Assembly (NCBI RefSeq): GCF_030159055.1
Contig: NZ_BQXQ01000001.1
Location: 124,001-188,000 of the forward strand
DNA from: Acidovorax sp. SUPP3334
GTDB lineage: Bacteria; Pseudomonadota; Gammaproteobacteria; Burkholderiales; Burkholderiaceae_C
Reading direction: 5' to 3'
Length of the DNA: 64,000 bases
Shown here: positions 55,801-64,000 of the stretch, piece by piece
Numbering within the stretch: the stretch's first letter is position 1
Layout of the letters: every line of letters begins with the position of its first letter
Program-made: the position numbers and the translations under genes
The notes under the pieces: model-generated
The model's database searches: none
Told to the model about the DNA's origin: nothing
Seen by the model: the letters and a program-made list of their open reading frames with translations, nothing else

Positions 55801-56043
55801 ATGCACGACGATTTTCATCCTCCCGTTAGCCACCCCGCACCACGGCGCCCCTGGCCCATCGTCATCGGTGCCGTCGTGATCGTAGGGCAGCTCGCCGCAT
55901 TGGGCTGGGTGGTGCAGGGGCAGGTGCAGGTGCAGCATGCGGCAGAGCGCCAGTCCAGCTGGGTGGCCCGGGGCCTGCAGGCATCGCCTGCCATGACCTA
56001 CGCCGCTGCGGATGCTCCCGCTTTTGGCGAGCAGCAGCCTTGA
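55801..56043 (+). CDS. Small single-pass membrane protein
   Basis: 80 aa from the ATG at 55801. A short hydrophilic N-terminus, one hydrophobic helix (IVIGAVVIVGQLAALGWVV), and a Gln/Ala-rich tail. Unrecognised. The frame is open further upstream to 55657, but the sequence there looks non-coding. Confidence 0.5.
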   Translation: MHDDFHPPVSHPAPRRPWPIVIGAVVIVGQLAALGWVVQGQVQVQHAAERQSSWVARGLQASPAMTYAAADAPAFGEQQP

Positions 56044-56134
56044 GCCGCACCGGCAGCGCGCGGCATGCGCCGTGTTTGCGGCGCGGGCGTAATATCCGGC
56101 GCGTCGTGCCCATGGCGGCACGCAGGAGAATCGT

Positions 56135-57013
56135 ATGAAGTGGGAAGGCAATCGCGAATCGGACAACGTCGAGGACCGCCGCGATGGCGGCGGAGGCGGC
56201 GGCATGCCGGTGTTCGGGGGGCGCAGCATCGGGATCGGGACCATCGTGGTCGCGCTGTTGGGCGGCTGGATCTTCGGCATCAATCCCCTGACCATTTTGG
56301 GATTGCTCAGTGGCGGTGGAGGCCCTCCCGCCCAGGTTCAGCAGGCGCCGGCGCATCGGCCGCCTGCGGATGACAAGATGGCGCGCTTCGTCTCTACCGT
56401 GCTGGCCGACACCGAAGATGTCTGGACGGGCATCTTCCGCCAGAGCGGCAGCGCCTACCAGGACCCGAAGCTCGTGCTGTTCCGCGGCTCCACGCCGACG
56501 GCCTGCGGCACGGGCCAAGCTGCCATGGGCCCGTTTTATTGCCCTGGCGACCGCAAGGTGTACATCGACCTGGGTTTTTATGAAACCCTCAAGAACCGCC
56601 TGGGTGCGCCCGGAGATTTTGCGCAGGCCTATGTGATCGCCCACGAGGTGGGCCATCACGTTCAGAACCTGATGGGCATCAGCGCCAAGGTCGACGAGAT
56701 GCGCGGCCGCGTCAGCAAGGTGCAATACAACCAGTTGTCGGTGCGCCTGGAACTGCAGGCCGACTGCTTTGCCGGGGTCTGGGCACACCACGCGCAGAAC
56801 GCCCGGCAGATTCTGGAGCAGGGCGATGTCGAAGAAGCCATGAATGCCGCCGCCAAGATCGGGGACGATGCCTTGCAGCGCGCGGGAGGCGGCGCCGTGG
56901 TGCCGGACAGCTTCACCCACGGCACCAGTGCCCAGCGCCAGCGGTGGTTCCACACGGGGCTGGAAAACGGTAATGTGAAGGCTTGCGACACGTTCTCGTC
57001 GCGCAGTCTGTAG
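56135..57013 (+). CDS. Neutral zinc metallopeptidase (YpfJ family)
   Basis: 292 aa. The N-terminal Gly-rich cytoplasmic part (VEDRRDGGGGGGMPVFGG) is followed by one membrane helix (GIGTIVVALLGGWIFGI). The catalytic zinc motif AHEVGHHVQNLMG has HExxH starting at about residue 170; LELQADCFAGVWAHH follows with the third ligand. It is of YpfJ type, an inner-membrane protein with periplasmic domain of unknown substrate. Confidence 0.9.
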   Translation: MKWEGNRESDNVEDRRDGGGGGGMPVFGGRSIGIGTIVVALLGGWIFGINPLTILGLLSGGGGPPAQVQQAPAHRPPADDKMARFVSTVLADTEDVWTGIFRQSGSAYQDPKLVLFRGSTPTACGTGQAAMGPFYCPGDRKVYIDLGFYETLKNRLGAPGDFAQAYVIAHEVGHHVQNLMGISAKVDEMRGRVSKVQYNQLSVRLELQADCFAGVWAHHAQNARQILEQGDVEEAMNAAAKIGDDALQRAGGGAVVPDSFTHGTSAQRQRWFHTGLENGNVKACDTFSSRSL

Positions 57014-57086
57014 CGCGCATGCAGCAATCGGCCGTGCTGGCTCAGCCGTGCGGTGATGCATGCAGCGCATGCTCCATCAGCATCGT

Positions 57087-57141
57087 GTGCTATCGATTGA
57101 ATAGCAAGGCTGTCGCCACGGCTAAACGCCTACCCGAAAAA
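57087..57141 (+). repeat. Dispersed palindromic element, copy 7 (degenerate)
   Basis: GTGCTATCGATTGAATAGCAAG gives the small hairpin; the right half is diverged (GGCTAAACGCCTACCCG). It lies upstream of rhlE. Confidence 0.45.
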
Positions 57142-57180
57142 ACGCCCATTGCAGCCCCTGGTGCGACAATAGCGGGCTAA

Positions 57181-58632
57181 ATGACAAGTTCTTTCTCCAA
57201 TTTATCGCTGGCTGAACCGCTGGCACGCGCTGTGGCCGAAATGGGCTACGAGTCCATGACTCCCATTCAGGAGCAGGCCATCCCGGTCGTCCTGACCGGC
57301 AAAGACGTGATGGGCGCCGCCCAGACGGGCACCGGAAAAACCGCCGCGTTCTCGCTGCCTTTGCTGCAGCGCCTGCTCAAGCACGAAAACAGTTCGACCT
57401 CTCCGGCGCGCCACCCGGTGCGTGCGCTGGTGCTGCTGCCCACTCGCGAATTGGCCGATCAGGTGGCCCAGCAGGTCGCCATGTACGCCAAGTACACGAA
57501 GCTGCGCAGCATGGTGGTGTTCGGCGGCATGGACATGAAGCCGCAGACGCTGGAGTTGAAAAAAGGCGTCGAGGTGTTGGTCGCCACGCCCGGACGGCTT
57601 CTGGACCACATCGAAGCCAAGAATGCCGTGCTCAACCAGGTCGAATATGTGGTGCTGGACGAAGCCGACCGCATGCTGGACATCGGCTTTTTGCCAGACC
57701 TGCAGCGCATCCTGTCCTATCTGCCGAAGCAGCGCACCACGCTGCTGTTCAGCGCCACGTTCTCCCCCGAGATCAAGCGGCTGGCCGGCAGCTATTTGCA
57801 AGACCCCATCACCATCGAAGTGGCGCGCCCCAACGAAACCGCGTCCACGGTGGAGCAGCGTTTCTACAGCGCCAATGACGACGACAAGCGCCGCGCCATC
57901 CATCAGGTTCTCAAGACACGCGGACTCAAGCAAGCCTTCATCTTCGTGAACAGCAAGCTGGGCTGCGCCCGCCTGGCGCGAAGCCTCGAGCGCGAGGGCC
58001 TCAAGACTGCTGCACTGCACGGCGACAAGAGCCAGGACGAACGCCTGAAAGCGCTCGATGCCTTCAAGCAAGGCGAGGTCGATCTGCTGGTGTGCACCGA
58101 TGTCGCTGCCCGGGGCCTGGACATCAAGGACGTTCCGGCCGTATTCAATTTCGACGTGCCGTTCAATGCCGAAGATTACGTGCACCGCATCGGTCGTACG
58201 GGTCGCGCGGGCGCTTCCGGCTTGGCCGTCACACTGGTGTCCAACAGCGATGCGCGCCTGGTGGCGGACATCGAAAAGCTCATCAAGAAGAAGATCGATC
58301 TCGAAGCCCTGGAGTACGAGGAAGACCGTCCCCGCGGCCGCATCAACGATGGGCAAAGGGCCTGGCGCGAGGATGGCCAGCGCGAAGCCCCTCGCCGCGA
58401 GCGCAGCGGCGATTCCCGCGAGCCCCGCAGCAGCTACCGCACCGCCCCGGTTGCCCGCGACCCTTTCTTCGACAAACCGTACGAAGTCCCGGCAATCGAT
58501 GCCGCACCGCATTGGGAGTCGGCGGCCAAGGCCCAACCGGCGCGCAGCGGTATCTCTGCCAACATCAAGCCCAAACGCAAGGTGGCTGCCCTGTTCAAGG
58601 CCGAGGAACAGTCAGAAACTTCATCCCAGTGA
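57181..58632 (+). CDS. rhlE: DEAD-box RNA helicase RhlE
   Basis: 483 aa. Motifs in order: Q motif (MTPIQEQAIPV), I (AQTGTGKTAAF), Ia (LLPTRELADQ), II (VLDEADRML), III (SATFS), IV-V (FVNSKLG, TDVAARGLD), VI (HRIGRTGRAG). A basic, Arg-rich C-terminal tail (RRERSGDSREPRSSYR) follows. Typical RhlE. A -10-like GACAAT lies just before the ATG. Confidence 0.94.
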   Translation: MTSSFSNLSLAEPLARAVAEMGYESMTPIQEQAIPVVLTGKDVMGAAQTGTGKTAAFSLPLLQRLLKHENSSTSPARHPVRALVLLPTRELADQVAQQVAMYAKYTKLRSMVVFGGMDMKPQTLELKKGVEVLVATPGRLLDHIEAKNAVLNQVEYVVLDEADRMLDIGFLPDLQRILSYLPKQRTTLLFSATFSPEIKRLAGSYLQDPITIEVARPNETASTVEQRFYSANDDDKRRAIHQVLKTRGLKQAFIFVNSKLGCARLARSLEREGLKTAALHGDKSQDERLKALDAFKQGEVDLLVCTDVAARGLDIKDVPAVFNFDVPFNAEDYVHRIGRTGRAGASGLAVTLVSNSDARLVADIEKLIKKKIDLEALEYEEDRPRGRINDGQRAWREDGQREAPRRERSGDSREPRSSYRTAPVARDPFFDKPYEVPAIDAAPHWESAAKAQPARSGISANIKPKRKVAALFKAEEQSETSSQ

Positions 58633-58737
58633 GAGGCGTCTTCAGGCCAGGATGACCTAGCTTGAATGATAAGGGGATGACAGAACAGAGTCGTGCGCCG
58701 TGCCGTGCGCACTGTCTGTTGGCCATGGTCCAGCTGC

Positions 58738-59583
58738 TCAGGCACCGGGTTGTTGCGCTTCCTCGCACTGAACGTGGCAGTGCTCTCGCTCGGAGAGCGT
58801 GCTGCCGAACCTGACCGCGCTGAGGCAGCCTCCCCAGACGCACCCCGTGTCCAGCCCCAGCAGGTCCGGTCGGTTCATCCAGCCCAAGGTGGACCAATGC
58901 CCGAACGTCACCAGCGTGTCCTGGGTTTTCCGTTGCGGGGCGTCGAACCACGGGACCAAGCCCGCTGGCGCTGAATTGGCACTTTCGCTGCTTTCGAAGT
59001 CCATGACCCCCGCGGGCGTGCAAAAACGCAGTCGAGTCAGCGCATTGACGATGACGCGCAAGCGGTTCGTTCCGGTCAGTGAGTTATCCCAACGATCGGG
59101 CGTATTGCCATACATCGCGTGGAGAAAATCCCGCAGCTGCGGTCCCTGCAAGACATCTTGCACTTCGCCCGCATAGGCCAGCGCATCCTCGATCGACCAC
59201 GACGGCAAAACGCCAGCATGCACCATGAGCAGGGTCTCGCCAGCATGCACATGCGCACGGGCGAGCGGCTGCTGCCTGAGCCATTCGAGCAACCGCTCAC
59301 TGTCTGGTGCTTTTAGAACCTGCTCCAGCGTGTCGCGGCGGGAGGATTTGCGTGCGCCGTGGGCGGCGGCCAATAAATGCAGATCGTGATTGCCCAGTAA
59401 ACTCCGCAGGCTGTCTCCCGCCTGCATGCAACGGCGCAGCACGGCGGCAGAGGCGGGCCCCCGGTTCACCAGATCGCCCAATAGATAAACCGTATCCCGG
59501 CTGGGCGAGAAACCAATGTGGTCGAGCAGGCTCTGCAATGCAGTGTCGCAGCCTTGAATATCCCCGATGCAGTAGAGCGCCAT
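58738..59583 (-). CDS. apaH: Symmetrical diadenosine-tetraphosphate hydrolase ApaH
   Basis: 281 aa metallophosphoesterase. GDIQGC near the N-terminus, YLLGDLVNRGP, LLGNHDLHLLA and VHAGVLPSW are the four metal-binding blocks. It hydrolyses Ap4A to two ADP. It faces rhlE convergently and is divergent from hns. Confidence 0.95.
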   Translation of the reverse strand: MALYCIGDIQGCDTALQSLLDHIGFSPSRDTVYLLGDLVNRGPASAAVLRRCMQAGDSLRSLLGNHDLHLLAAAHGARKSSRRDTLEQVLKAPDSERLLEWLRQQPLARAHVHAGETLLMVHAGVLPSWSIEDALAYAGEVQDVLQGPQLRDFLHAMYGNTPDRWDNSLTGTNRLRVIVNALTRLRFCTPAGVMDFESSESANSAPAGLVPWFDAPQRKTQDTLVTFGHWSTLGWMNRPDLLGLDTGCVWGGCLSAVRFGSTLSEREHCHVQCEEAQQPGA

Positions 59584-59769
59584 CGCCGTCCCAATGTGTG
59601 TAAACCCGCATTGTGACGCGCCGCCATCGGCGCAAGGTAATGAAAAGGCGCAGCGAGCCCTTCCTGGTTCAAGCGCGCTCTTCGAGATGGTCCTTGTGGC
59701 AGAGTTCCATGAAATGCAAAAATTCGGCGATTCAATGGATGGGGGATTGATTTTCTATTTTTTCCTGCA

Positions 59770-59810
59770 CGATATTAAAAGCTCCCTATAATGCAGCCTT
59801 CGATATTAAT
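59770..59810 (+). promoter_or_regulatory. hns promoter with flanking H-NS-like direct repeats
   Basis: TATAAT (-10) at 59787-59792, bracketed by two copies of CGATATTAA (59770-59778 and 59801-59809), spaced 31 bp apart or about three helical turns. The second reads TCGATATTAA, close to the E. coli H-NS nucleation motif TCGATAAATT. This suggests autoregulation. Confidence 0.5.
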
Positions 59811-59825
59811 CACTACATCACTACC

Positions 59826-60116
59826 ATGAGCACTAGCTACAAAGACCTGCTGAAACAACGTGAAGAACTTGAGCAGCAAATTAGCGAAGCGCGCCGCCGT
59901 GAATTGTCTGACGCCATCAATCAGGTTCGCAATCTGGTGGCCGAGTATGGTTTGACCGCCCAGGATGTGTTTCCCGCAGGACGCGCTCGCAGCGCTAGCG
60001 CTGGCGTCAAGGTCGCTCCCAAATACCGCGATCCTGCCACCGGCCAGACATGGACGGGCCGTGGCAAGGCGCCTAAGTGGATTCAAAACCAAGACCGCGA
60101 GCAATTCGCGATTTAA
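59826..60116 (+). CDS. H-NS family nucleoid protein
   Basis: 96 aa, the short beta-proteobacterial form. N-terminal coiled coil (MSTSYKDLLKQREELEQQIS ...) for oligomerisation, Ala/Val linker with charged residues, and C-terminal DNA-binding domain YRDPATGQTWTGRGKAPKWI with the GRG-type core that enters the minor groove of AT-rich DNA. It would silence horizontally acquired DNA, such as the AT-rich parts of the island at 35-44.7 kb (inference). A terminator follows. Confidence 0.93.
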   Translation: MSTSYKDLLKQREELEQQISEARRRELSDAINQVRNLVAEYGLTAQDVFPAGRARSASAGVKVAPKYRDPATGQTWTGRGKAPKWIQNQDREQFAI

Positions 60117-60195
60117 TTCGCGCATTGCTCATTCCTCGGAGCAGGCACGCCCGATGCGTTGCCTGAGCCCGATGCCGTTCACTGATCGGCAATCA

Positions 60196-60220
60196 CAGCC
60201 CGCTTTGGCGGGCTGTTTTC
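60196..60220 (+). terminator. Rho-independent terminator after hns
   Basis: CAGCCCGC and GCGGGCTG (8-bp stem, 4-nt loop), then TTTTC. Confidence 0.85.
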
Positions 60221-60623
60221 ATAGCCATAAATACTTCACAAACGCGGACATGAAGTGGAATGCCTTTTCAGTGCCTTGCATATCGCCGCCATTGCATCTC
60301 TCTTTGGAGAATCGGCAATCCGGGTTGATTAGCGATGGCTATGGCTGAGTAGGATTCCTGGGAAAGTTCCCGAACCAAATCGCGAATAAAAATCAAAATT
60401 CCACAGGGTGGTATTTTGTTGGTGGTTTTGGCACTAATGAATATGTTTTGCACCAGCTGCAAAAGTATTCCCACCCTGTAGGACGGCAGCGCTCGCAGCG
60501 GTTGGTGTTTTCTGCAGACGCATCATTCGATGTCAGCGCGCTTCGCCATTGATTACCCCACGATTGCATCGATGGGTAGGACTGCCAGAATAGGCGCTCT
60601 CGTCCCCACAGGAGTCGCACTAC
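60221..60623. other. Non-coding region between hns and acnA
   Basis: About 400 bp, relatively AT-rich in its middle (60340-60450). It presumably carries the acnA promoter; I see no unambiguous -10/-35, no repeat copy and no gene. Confidence 0.4.
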
Positions 60624-63539
60624 ATGGCCTCGATGTCACCCCCAGTTCTCCGCCACGCTTTCGCATCCACCCTGAAGAGTTTGACGACCGGGTCCGGCAA
60701 AAGTGGAAAGTTCTATTCGCTTCCGGCCCTTGCCAAGCAATTCCCGACGGTGAAGCGCCTGCCGGTTTCGATCCGCATCGTTTTGGAGTCGGTTTTGCGC
60801 AATTGCGATGGCAGAAAGGTCGCGGCGGAACATGTGGAGCAGTTGTCGCGGTGGCAGCCCGTGGCGGATCGCAAGGACGAGATTCCCTTCGTCGTGTCTC
60901 GTGTGGTGCTGCAGGATTTCACGGGCGTGCCTTTGCTGGCCGACTTGGCGGCGATGCGCAGCGTGGCCCAGCGCCTGGGCAAGAAGCCCAAGAAAATCGA
61001 GCCGCTGGTTCCGGTGGATCTCGTGGTCGACCACTCGATCATGGTCGATTACTACGGCACGAAAAAAGCGCTGGACCTGAACATGAAGCTCGAGTTCCAG
61101 CGCAACCGCGAGCGCTACGAATTCATGAAATGGGGCATGCAGGCCTTCGACACCTTCGGCGTGGTGCCGCCAGGGTTCGGCATCGTCCACCAGGTCAACC
61201 TGGAATATCTGGCGCGTGGCGTGCACAAGGGCGACGGCGACGTGTACTACCCCGATACGCTGGTCGGGACCGATAGCCATACGACGATGATCAACGGCAT
61301 CGGCGTGGTGGGTTGGGGCGTGGGCGGCATCGAGGCCGAAGCGGCCATGCTGGGCCAGCCGGTTTACTTCCTCACCCCGGACGTGGTGGGGTTCGAGCTG
61401 ACCGGCCAGTTGCGCGAAGGTGTCACCGCCACCGACCTGGTATTGACGGTGACCGAGATCCTGCGCCAGCACAAGGTGGTGGGGAAGTTCGTGGAATTCT
61501 TCGGGGAAGGCACCCGCACGCTTTCGCTGCCCGATCGCGCCACCATCGGCAACATGGCGCCCGAATATGGCGCGACGATGGGTTTCTTTCCCGTCGATGA
61601 AAAGACGATCGAATACTTCAGGGGCACCGGGCGCACGCAGGGTGAGATCGAGTTCTTCGAAGCCTACTTCCGCGCACAGGGCCTGTTCGGCGTGCCCTTG
61701 GCGGGCGAGATCGACTATTCCAAGGTGGTGCGCTTGAACCTGGGCGACGTCACGCCCAGCCTGGCTGGTCCCAAGCGCCCGCAGGACCGCATCGAACTGG
61801 GCAAGGTCAGCAGCGATTTCGTCACGCTGTTCAGCAAGCCGGCAGGAGAAAACGGCTTCAACCGCCCCGCCGAACTGCTGCACACGCGTCACCACATACA
61901 CCGGGGTGACGAAAGCGTGAGCGAGGCCGTGCCGGCGGAAAAACCCGCACCGGCAGGCGGCCCGCGCTTTCTGGTCGAGATGGAGCACAACAAACCGCCC
62001 CTGGCCGTCACCCATGCGGACGCGGTCGTGCGCCTGCCTTCCAAGGGGTCGGACCCCACCATCGGCAACGGCGATGTGCTGATTGCGGCCATCACCAGCT
62101 GCACCAACACGTCCAATCCGAGCGTGCTGCTGGCGGCCGGGCTGCTGGCCAAGAAAGCGGTGGAGGCCGGACTGAAGGTGCAGCCGCACATCAAGACCTC
62201 GCTCGCTCCGGGCTCGCGCATCGTGACCGAATACCTGACGGAAACCGGCTTGCTGCCGTACCTTGAAAAGCTGGGGTTCGCGCTGGCCGGCTACGGGTGT
62301 ACGACCTGCATCGGCAACGCCGGCGATCTGGCGCCCGAACTGAACGAGGCCATCACCAGCAACGATCTGGTCTGTGCCGCCGTGCTGTCGGGCAACCGCA
62401 ATTTCGAGGCGCGCATCCACCCCAACATCAAGGCCAACTTCCTGGCCAGCCCGCCGCTGGTCGTGGCCTACGCCATCGCCGGGACGGTGATGCGCGATCT
62501 GATGACGCAGCCCGTGGGCAAGGGCAAAGGCGGGCGCGACGTGTACCTGGGCGACATCTGGCCGACCAGCGATGAAATCAACGCGCTGATGCGCTTCGCC
62601 ATGAACGGCAAGGCGTTCCGCGACAACTACGGCAAGGTCAAGACCGATCCAGGCGCGCTGTGGAACAACATCAAGGGCGTGACGGGCGATACCTACAACT
62701 GGCCCGCCAGCACCTACATCGCCGAGCCGCCGTTCTTCGCGAAGTTCACCTTGCAAGCGCAGGCGCGGCCCGACGGTGCCGATGGTTCCAAGGTATCCGA
62801 GGCGGTGGTGGGCGCGCGGATCATGGCGCTTTTCGGCGACTCGATCACCACCGACCACATTTCGCCCGCTGGCTCCATCAAGGAGACTTCGCCGGCAGGG
62901 CAGTGGCTGCTGCACAACGGCGTGATGAAGCAGGACTTCAACAGCTATGGCGCGCGCCGTGGCAACCACGACGTGATGATGCGCGGCACCTTCGCCAACG
63001 TGCGCATCAAGAACCTGATGATTCCCGCCACTGCGGACGGATCGCGCGAAGAGGGCGGGGTGACCTTGTTCCAGAACGACGGGCCGCTGCAGGGCACGAA
63101 GATGTTCATCTTCGATGCTGCCATGAAGTACATCGCCGAAGACACGCCCACCGTGATCTTCGCGGGCGAGGAATATGGCACGGGCTCCAGCCGCGACTGG
63201 GCCGCCAAGGGCACGCAATTGCTGGGCATCAAGGCCGTGGTGGCCAAGAGCTTCGAGCGCATCCATCGCTCCAACCTGGTGGGCATGGGCGTTCTGCCGC
63301 TGCAGTTCAAGTCGGGCGACTCCTGGGAATCATTGGGGCTGACCGGCAAGGAGACCATCGACGTGGTTCCCGACCCGGCACTGACACCGCAAAGCGATGC
63401 GCTTTTGACGATCCAACGGGCCGACGGCTCACGCCAGCAGGTCACCGTCACGCTGCGCATCGATACGCCGATCGAGGTGGACTATTACCGCGCTGGCGGC
63501 ATTCTTCCGTACGTGCTGCGTCAACTGTTGAGCGCTTGA
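60624..63539 (+). CDS. acnA: Aconitate hydratase AcnA
   Basis: 971 aa, slightly longer than usual for AcnA (about 890-900) because of an insert rich in Ala/Pro/Glu in the middle ([16 protein letters not shown], about 430-445). The [4Fe-4S] cluster Cys are in [16 protein letters not shown] and [11 protein letters not shown]. The swivel domain with [13 protein letters not shown] is near 736 and [15 protein letters not shown] near 850. It converts citrate to isocitrate in the TCA cycle. Confidence 0.95.
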   Translation: MASMSPPVLRHAFASTLKSLTTGSGKSGKFYSLPALAKQFPTVKRLPVSIRIVLESVLRNCDGRKVAAEHVEQLSRWQPVADRKDEIPFVVSRVVLQDFTGVPLLADLAAMRSVAQRLGKKPKKIEPLVPVDLVVDHSIMVDYYGTKKALDLNMKLEFQRNRERYEFMKWGMQAFDTFGVVPPGFGIVHQVNLEYLARGVHKGDGDVYYPDTLVGTDSHTTMINGIGVVGWGVGGIEAEAAMLGQPVYFLTPDVVGFELTGQLREGVTATDLVLTVTEILRQHKVVGKFVEFFGEGTRTLSLPDRATIGNMAPEYGATMGFFPVDEKTIEYFRGTGRTQGEIEFFEAYFRAQGLFGVPLAGEIDYSKVVRLNLGDVTPSLAGPKRPQDRIELGKVSSDFVTLFSKPAGENGFNRPAELLHTRHHIHRGDESVSEAVPAEKPAPAGGPRFLVEMEHNKPPLAVTHADAVVRLPSKGSDPTIGNGDVLIAAITSCTNTSNPSVLLAAGLLAKKAVEAGLKVQPHIKTSLAPGSRIVTEYLTETGLLPYLEKLGFALAGYGCTTCIGNAGDLAPELNEAITSNDLVCAAVLSGNRNFEARIHPNIKANFLASPPLVVAYAIAGTVMRDLMTQPVGKGKGGRDVYLGDIWPTSDEINALMRFAMNGKAFRDNYGKVKTDPGALWNNIKGVTGDTYNWPASTYIAEPPFFAKFTLQAQARPDGADGSKVSEAVVGARIMALFGDSITTDHISPAGSIKETSPAGQWLLHNGVMKQDFNSYGARRGNHDVMMRGTFANVRIKNLMIPATADGSREEGGVTLFQNDGPLQGTKMFIFDAAMKYIAEDTPTVIFAGEEYGTGSSRDWAAKGTQLLGIKAVVAKSFERIHRSNLVGMGVLPLQFKSGDSWESLGLTGKETIDVVPDPALTPQSDALLTIQRADGSRQQVTVTLRIDTPIEVDYYRAGGILPYVLRQLLSA

Positions 63540-63626
63540 GCAAGGGGTCATGCGGACACCGGAGCGGCGGCCCGATACACTTGTGACGATATGTTCAGGT
63601 AAGTCGCGCAGAGGTACCCCGCCGCC

Positions 63627-64000
63627 ATGACGTTCCCATCCCAACGCCCGGTCACACGAGCCATCGTGCGGGCGCTTTTGTCGGAAGCGCCCGCAGTCAC
63701 GCTCATGCTGGTGGTGGCGGTGTTGGCGTTGCTGCTGGTGCCCGTGGTCCAGCTGCTGGGGCCGGGGTTGCAAGGGCTGCATGGCCTGGAGCCTTTTCTC
63801 GACATGGTGGTGGTGCTGATCGGCCTGCTGGCCGTGGCGGTGTCGCTGCACATGCTCGACGACAGCCAGCAGGGCCGCGCCAACGTGCTGGTGGCCGGGC
63901 TGGCCACGGCGGCGGTCTGCAATTTCCTGCACTCGGTCTTGCTCCACCAGATGGAGAACATGGGTTTCCTGGCGCGAGAGGACGTCTCTGCCTATTTCGG
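63627..64000 (+). CDS. Membrane protein, N-terminal part (cut by window end)
   Basis: About 124 residues visible from the ATG at 63627, preceded by a GAGG-like site. At least three hydrophobic helices: VTLMLVVAVLALLLVPVVQLL, FLDMVVVLIGLLAVAVSLHML and VLVAGLATAAVCNFLHSVLL. This resembles the N-terminal membrane sensor of signalling proteins (a GGDEF/EAL or kinase protein), but the identifying domain would lie beyond the window. Confidence 0.6.
   Translation, partial: MTFPSQRPVTRAIVRALLSEAPAVTLMLVVAVLALLLVPVVQLLGPGLQGLHGLEPFLDMVVVLIGLLAVAVSLHMLDDSQQGRANVLVAGLATAAVCNFLHSVLLHQMENMGFLAREDVSAYF

Overview
The window is high-GC, densely coded bacterial chromosome. Gene content and order fit a beta-proteobacterium of the family Comamonadaceae, most likely Acidovorax/Paracidovorax or a close relative. 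Supporting signs are the ubiE–Tim44–ubiJ–ubiB block, the DUF3683 FAD/Fe-S oxidase, an H-NS of the short beta-proteobacterial type, promoters that often end in ACAAT, and a dispersed ~50-bp element (TTGCTAT...ATAGC...GCGCTGGAGGCC) seen seven times. This assignment is inference from family resemblance; no 16S or tRNA gene is present. 

Layout. 1–6.6 kb (minus strand): a glycerol-3-phosphate/glycerophosphodiester uptake operon, ugpB-ugpA-ugpE-ugpC, a VOC-family gene, ugpQ, and a mechanosensitive channel gene that runs off the left edge. 6.9–22 kb (plus): housekeeping genes: serA, a 1304-aa FAD/Fe-S oxidase, a HIT protein, a DUF971 protein, the ubiquinone cluster (ubiE, Tim44-like, ubiJ, ubiB), a Na+/solute symporter, an FmdB zinc ribbon, a DUF502 membrane protein and aspS. 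22–28 kb: a CsgG-like lipoprotein, a large double sensor-like/CheW protein, nudB and, convergent to it, a response regulator with TPR repeats. 28–34 kb: an EEP-family phosphodiesterase, clsB, folE overlapping closely with a BLUF photoreceptor, a broken DMT transporter, a DUF429 protein, a small secreted protein, and a divergent tautomerase/LysR pair. 

35.0–44.7 kb is an accessory island. It holds a ~1790-aa surface protein (toroid, carboxypeptidase-regulatory-like, CARDB and FG-GAP domains), a 1064-aa transglutaminase-fold protein whose catalytic Cys is Ala and whose low-GC C-terminus is hydrophobic, a tiny two-helix membrane protein, and a 570-bp broken copy of the middle of the transglutaminase gene. 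A 50-bp copy of the LysR 3' end flanks the island on both sides, and the right junction shows GGGGA microhomology. This looks like acquisition by one-sided homologous plus illegitimate recombination. The toxin/immunity reading of its end is my inference. 

45–64 kb: a BMP-family binding protein, a TauE/SafE exporter divergent from a LysR regulator, an unusual 1100-aa protein with a split BKACE (DUF849) domain followed by a FAD/NAD(P)-binding protein, guanine deaminase, dCTP deaminase, three small hypothetical or metallopeptidase genes, rhlE, apaH (minus), hns, acnA and the start of a membrane protein cut by the right edge. 

The strongest candidates for undescribed biology are the 35–44.7 kb island, the BKACE fusion with its FAD partner, and the double sensor/CheW protein. 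No CRISPR array, tRNA, rRNA, integrase or transposase gene was seen.
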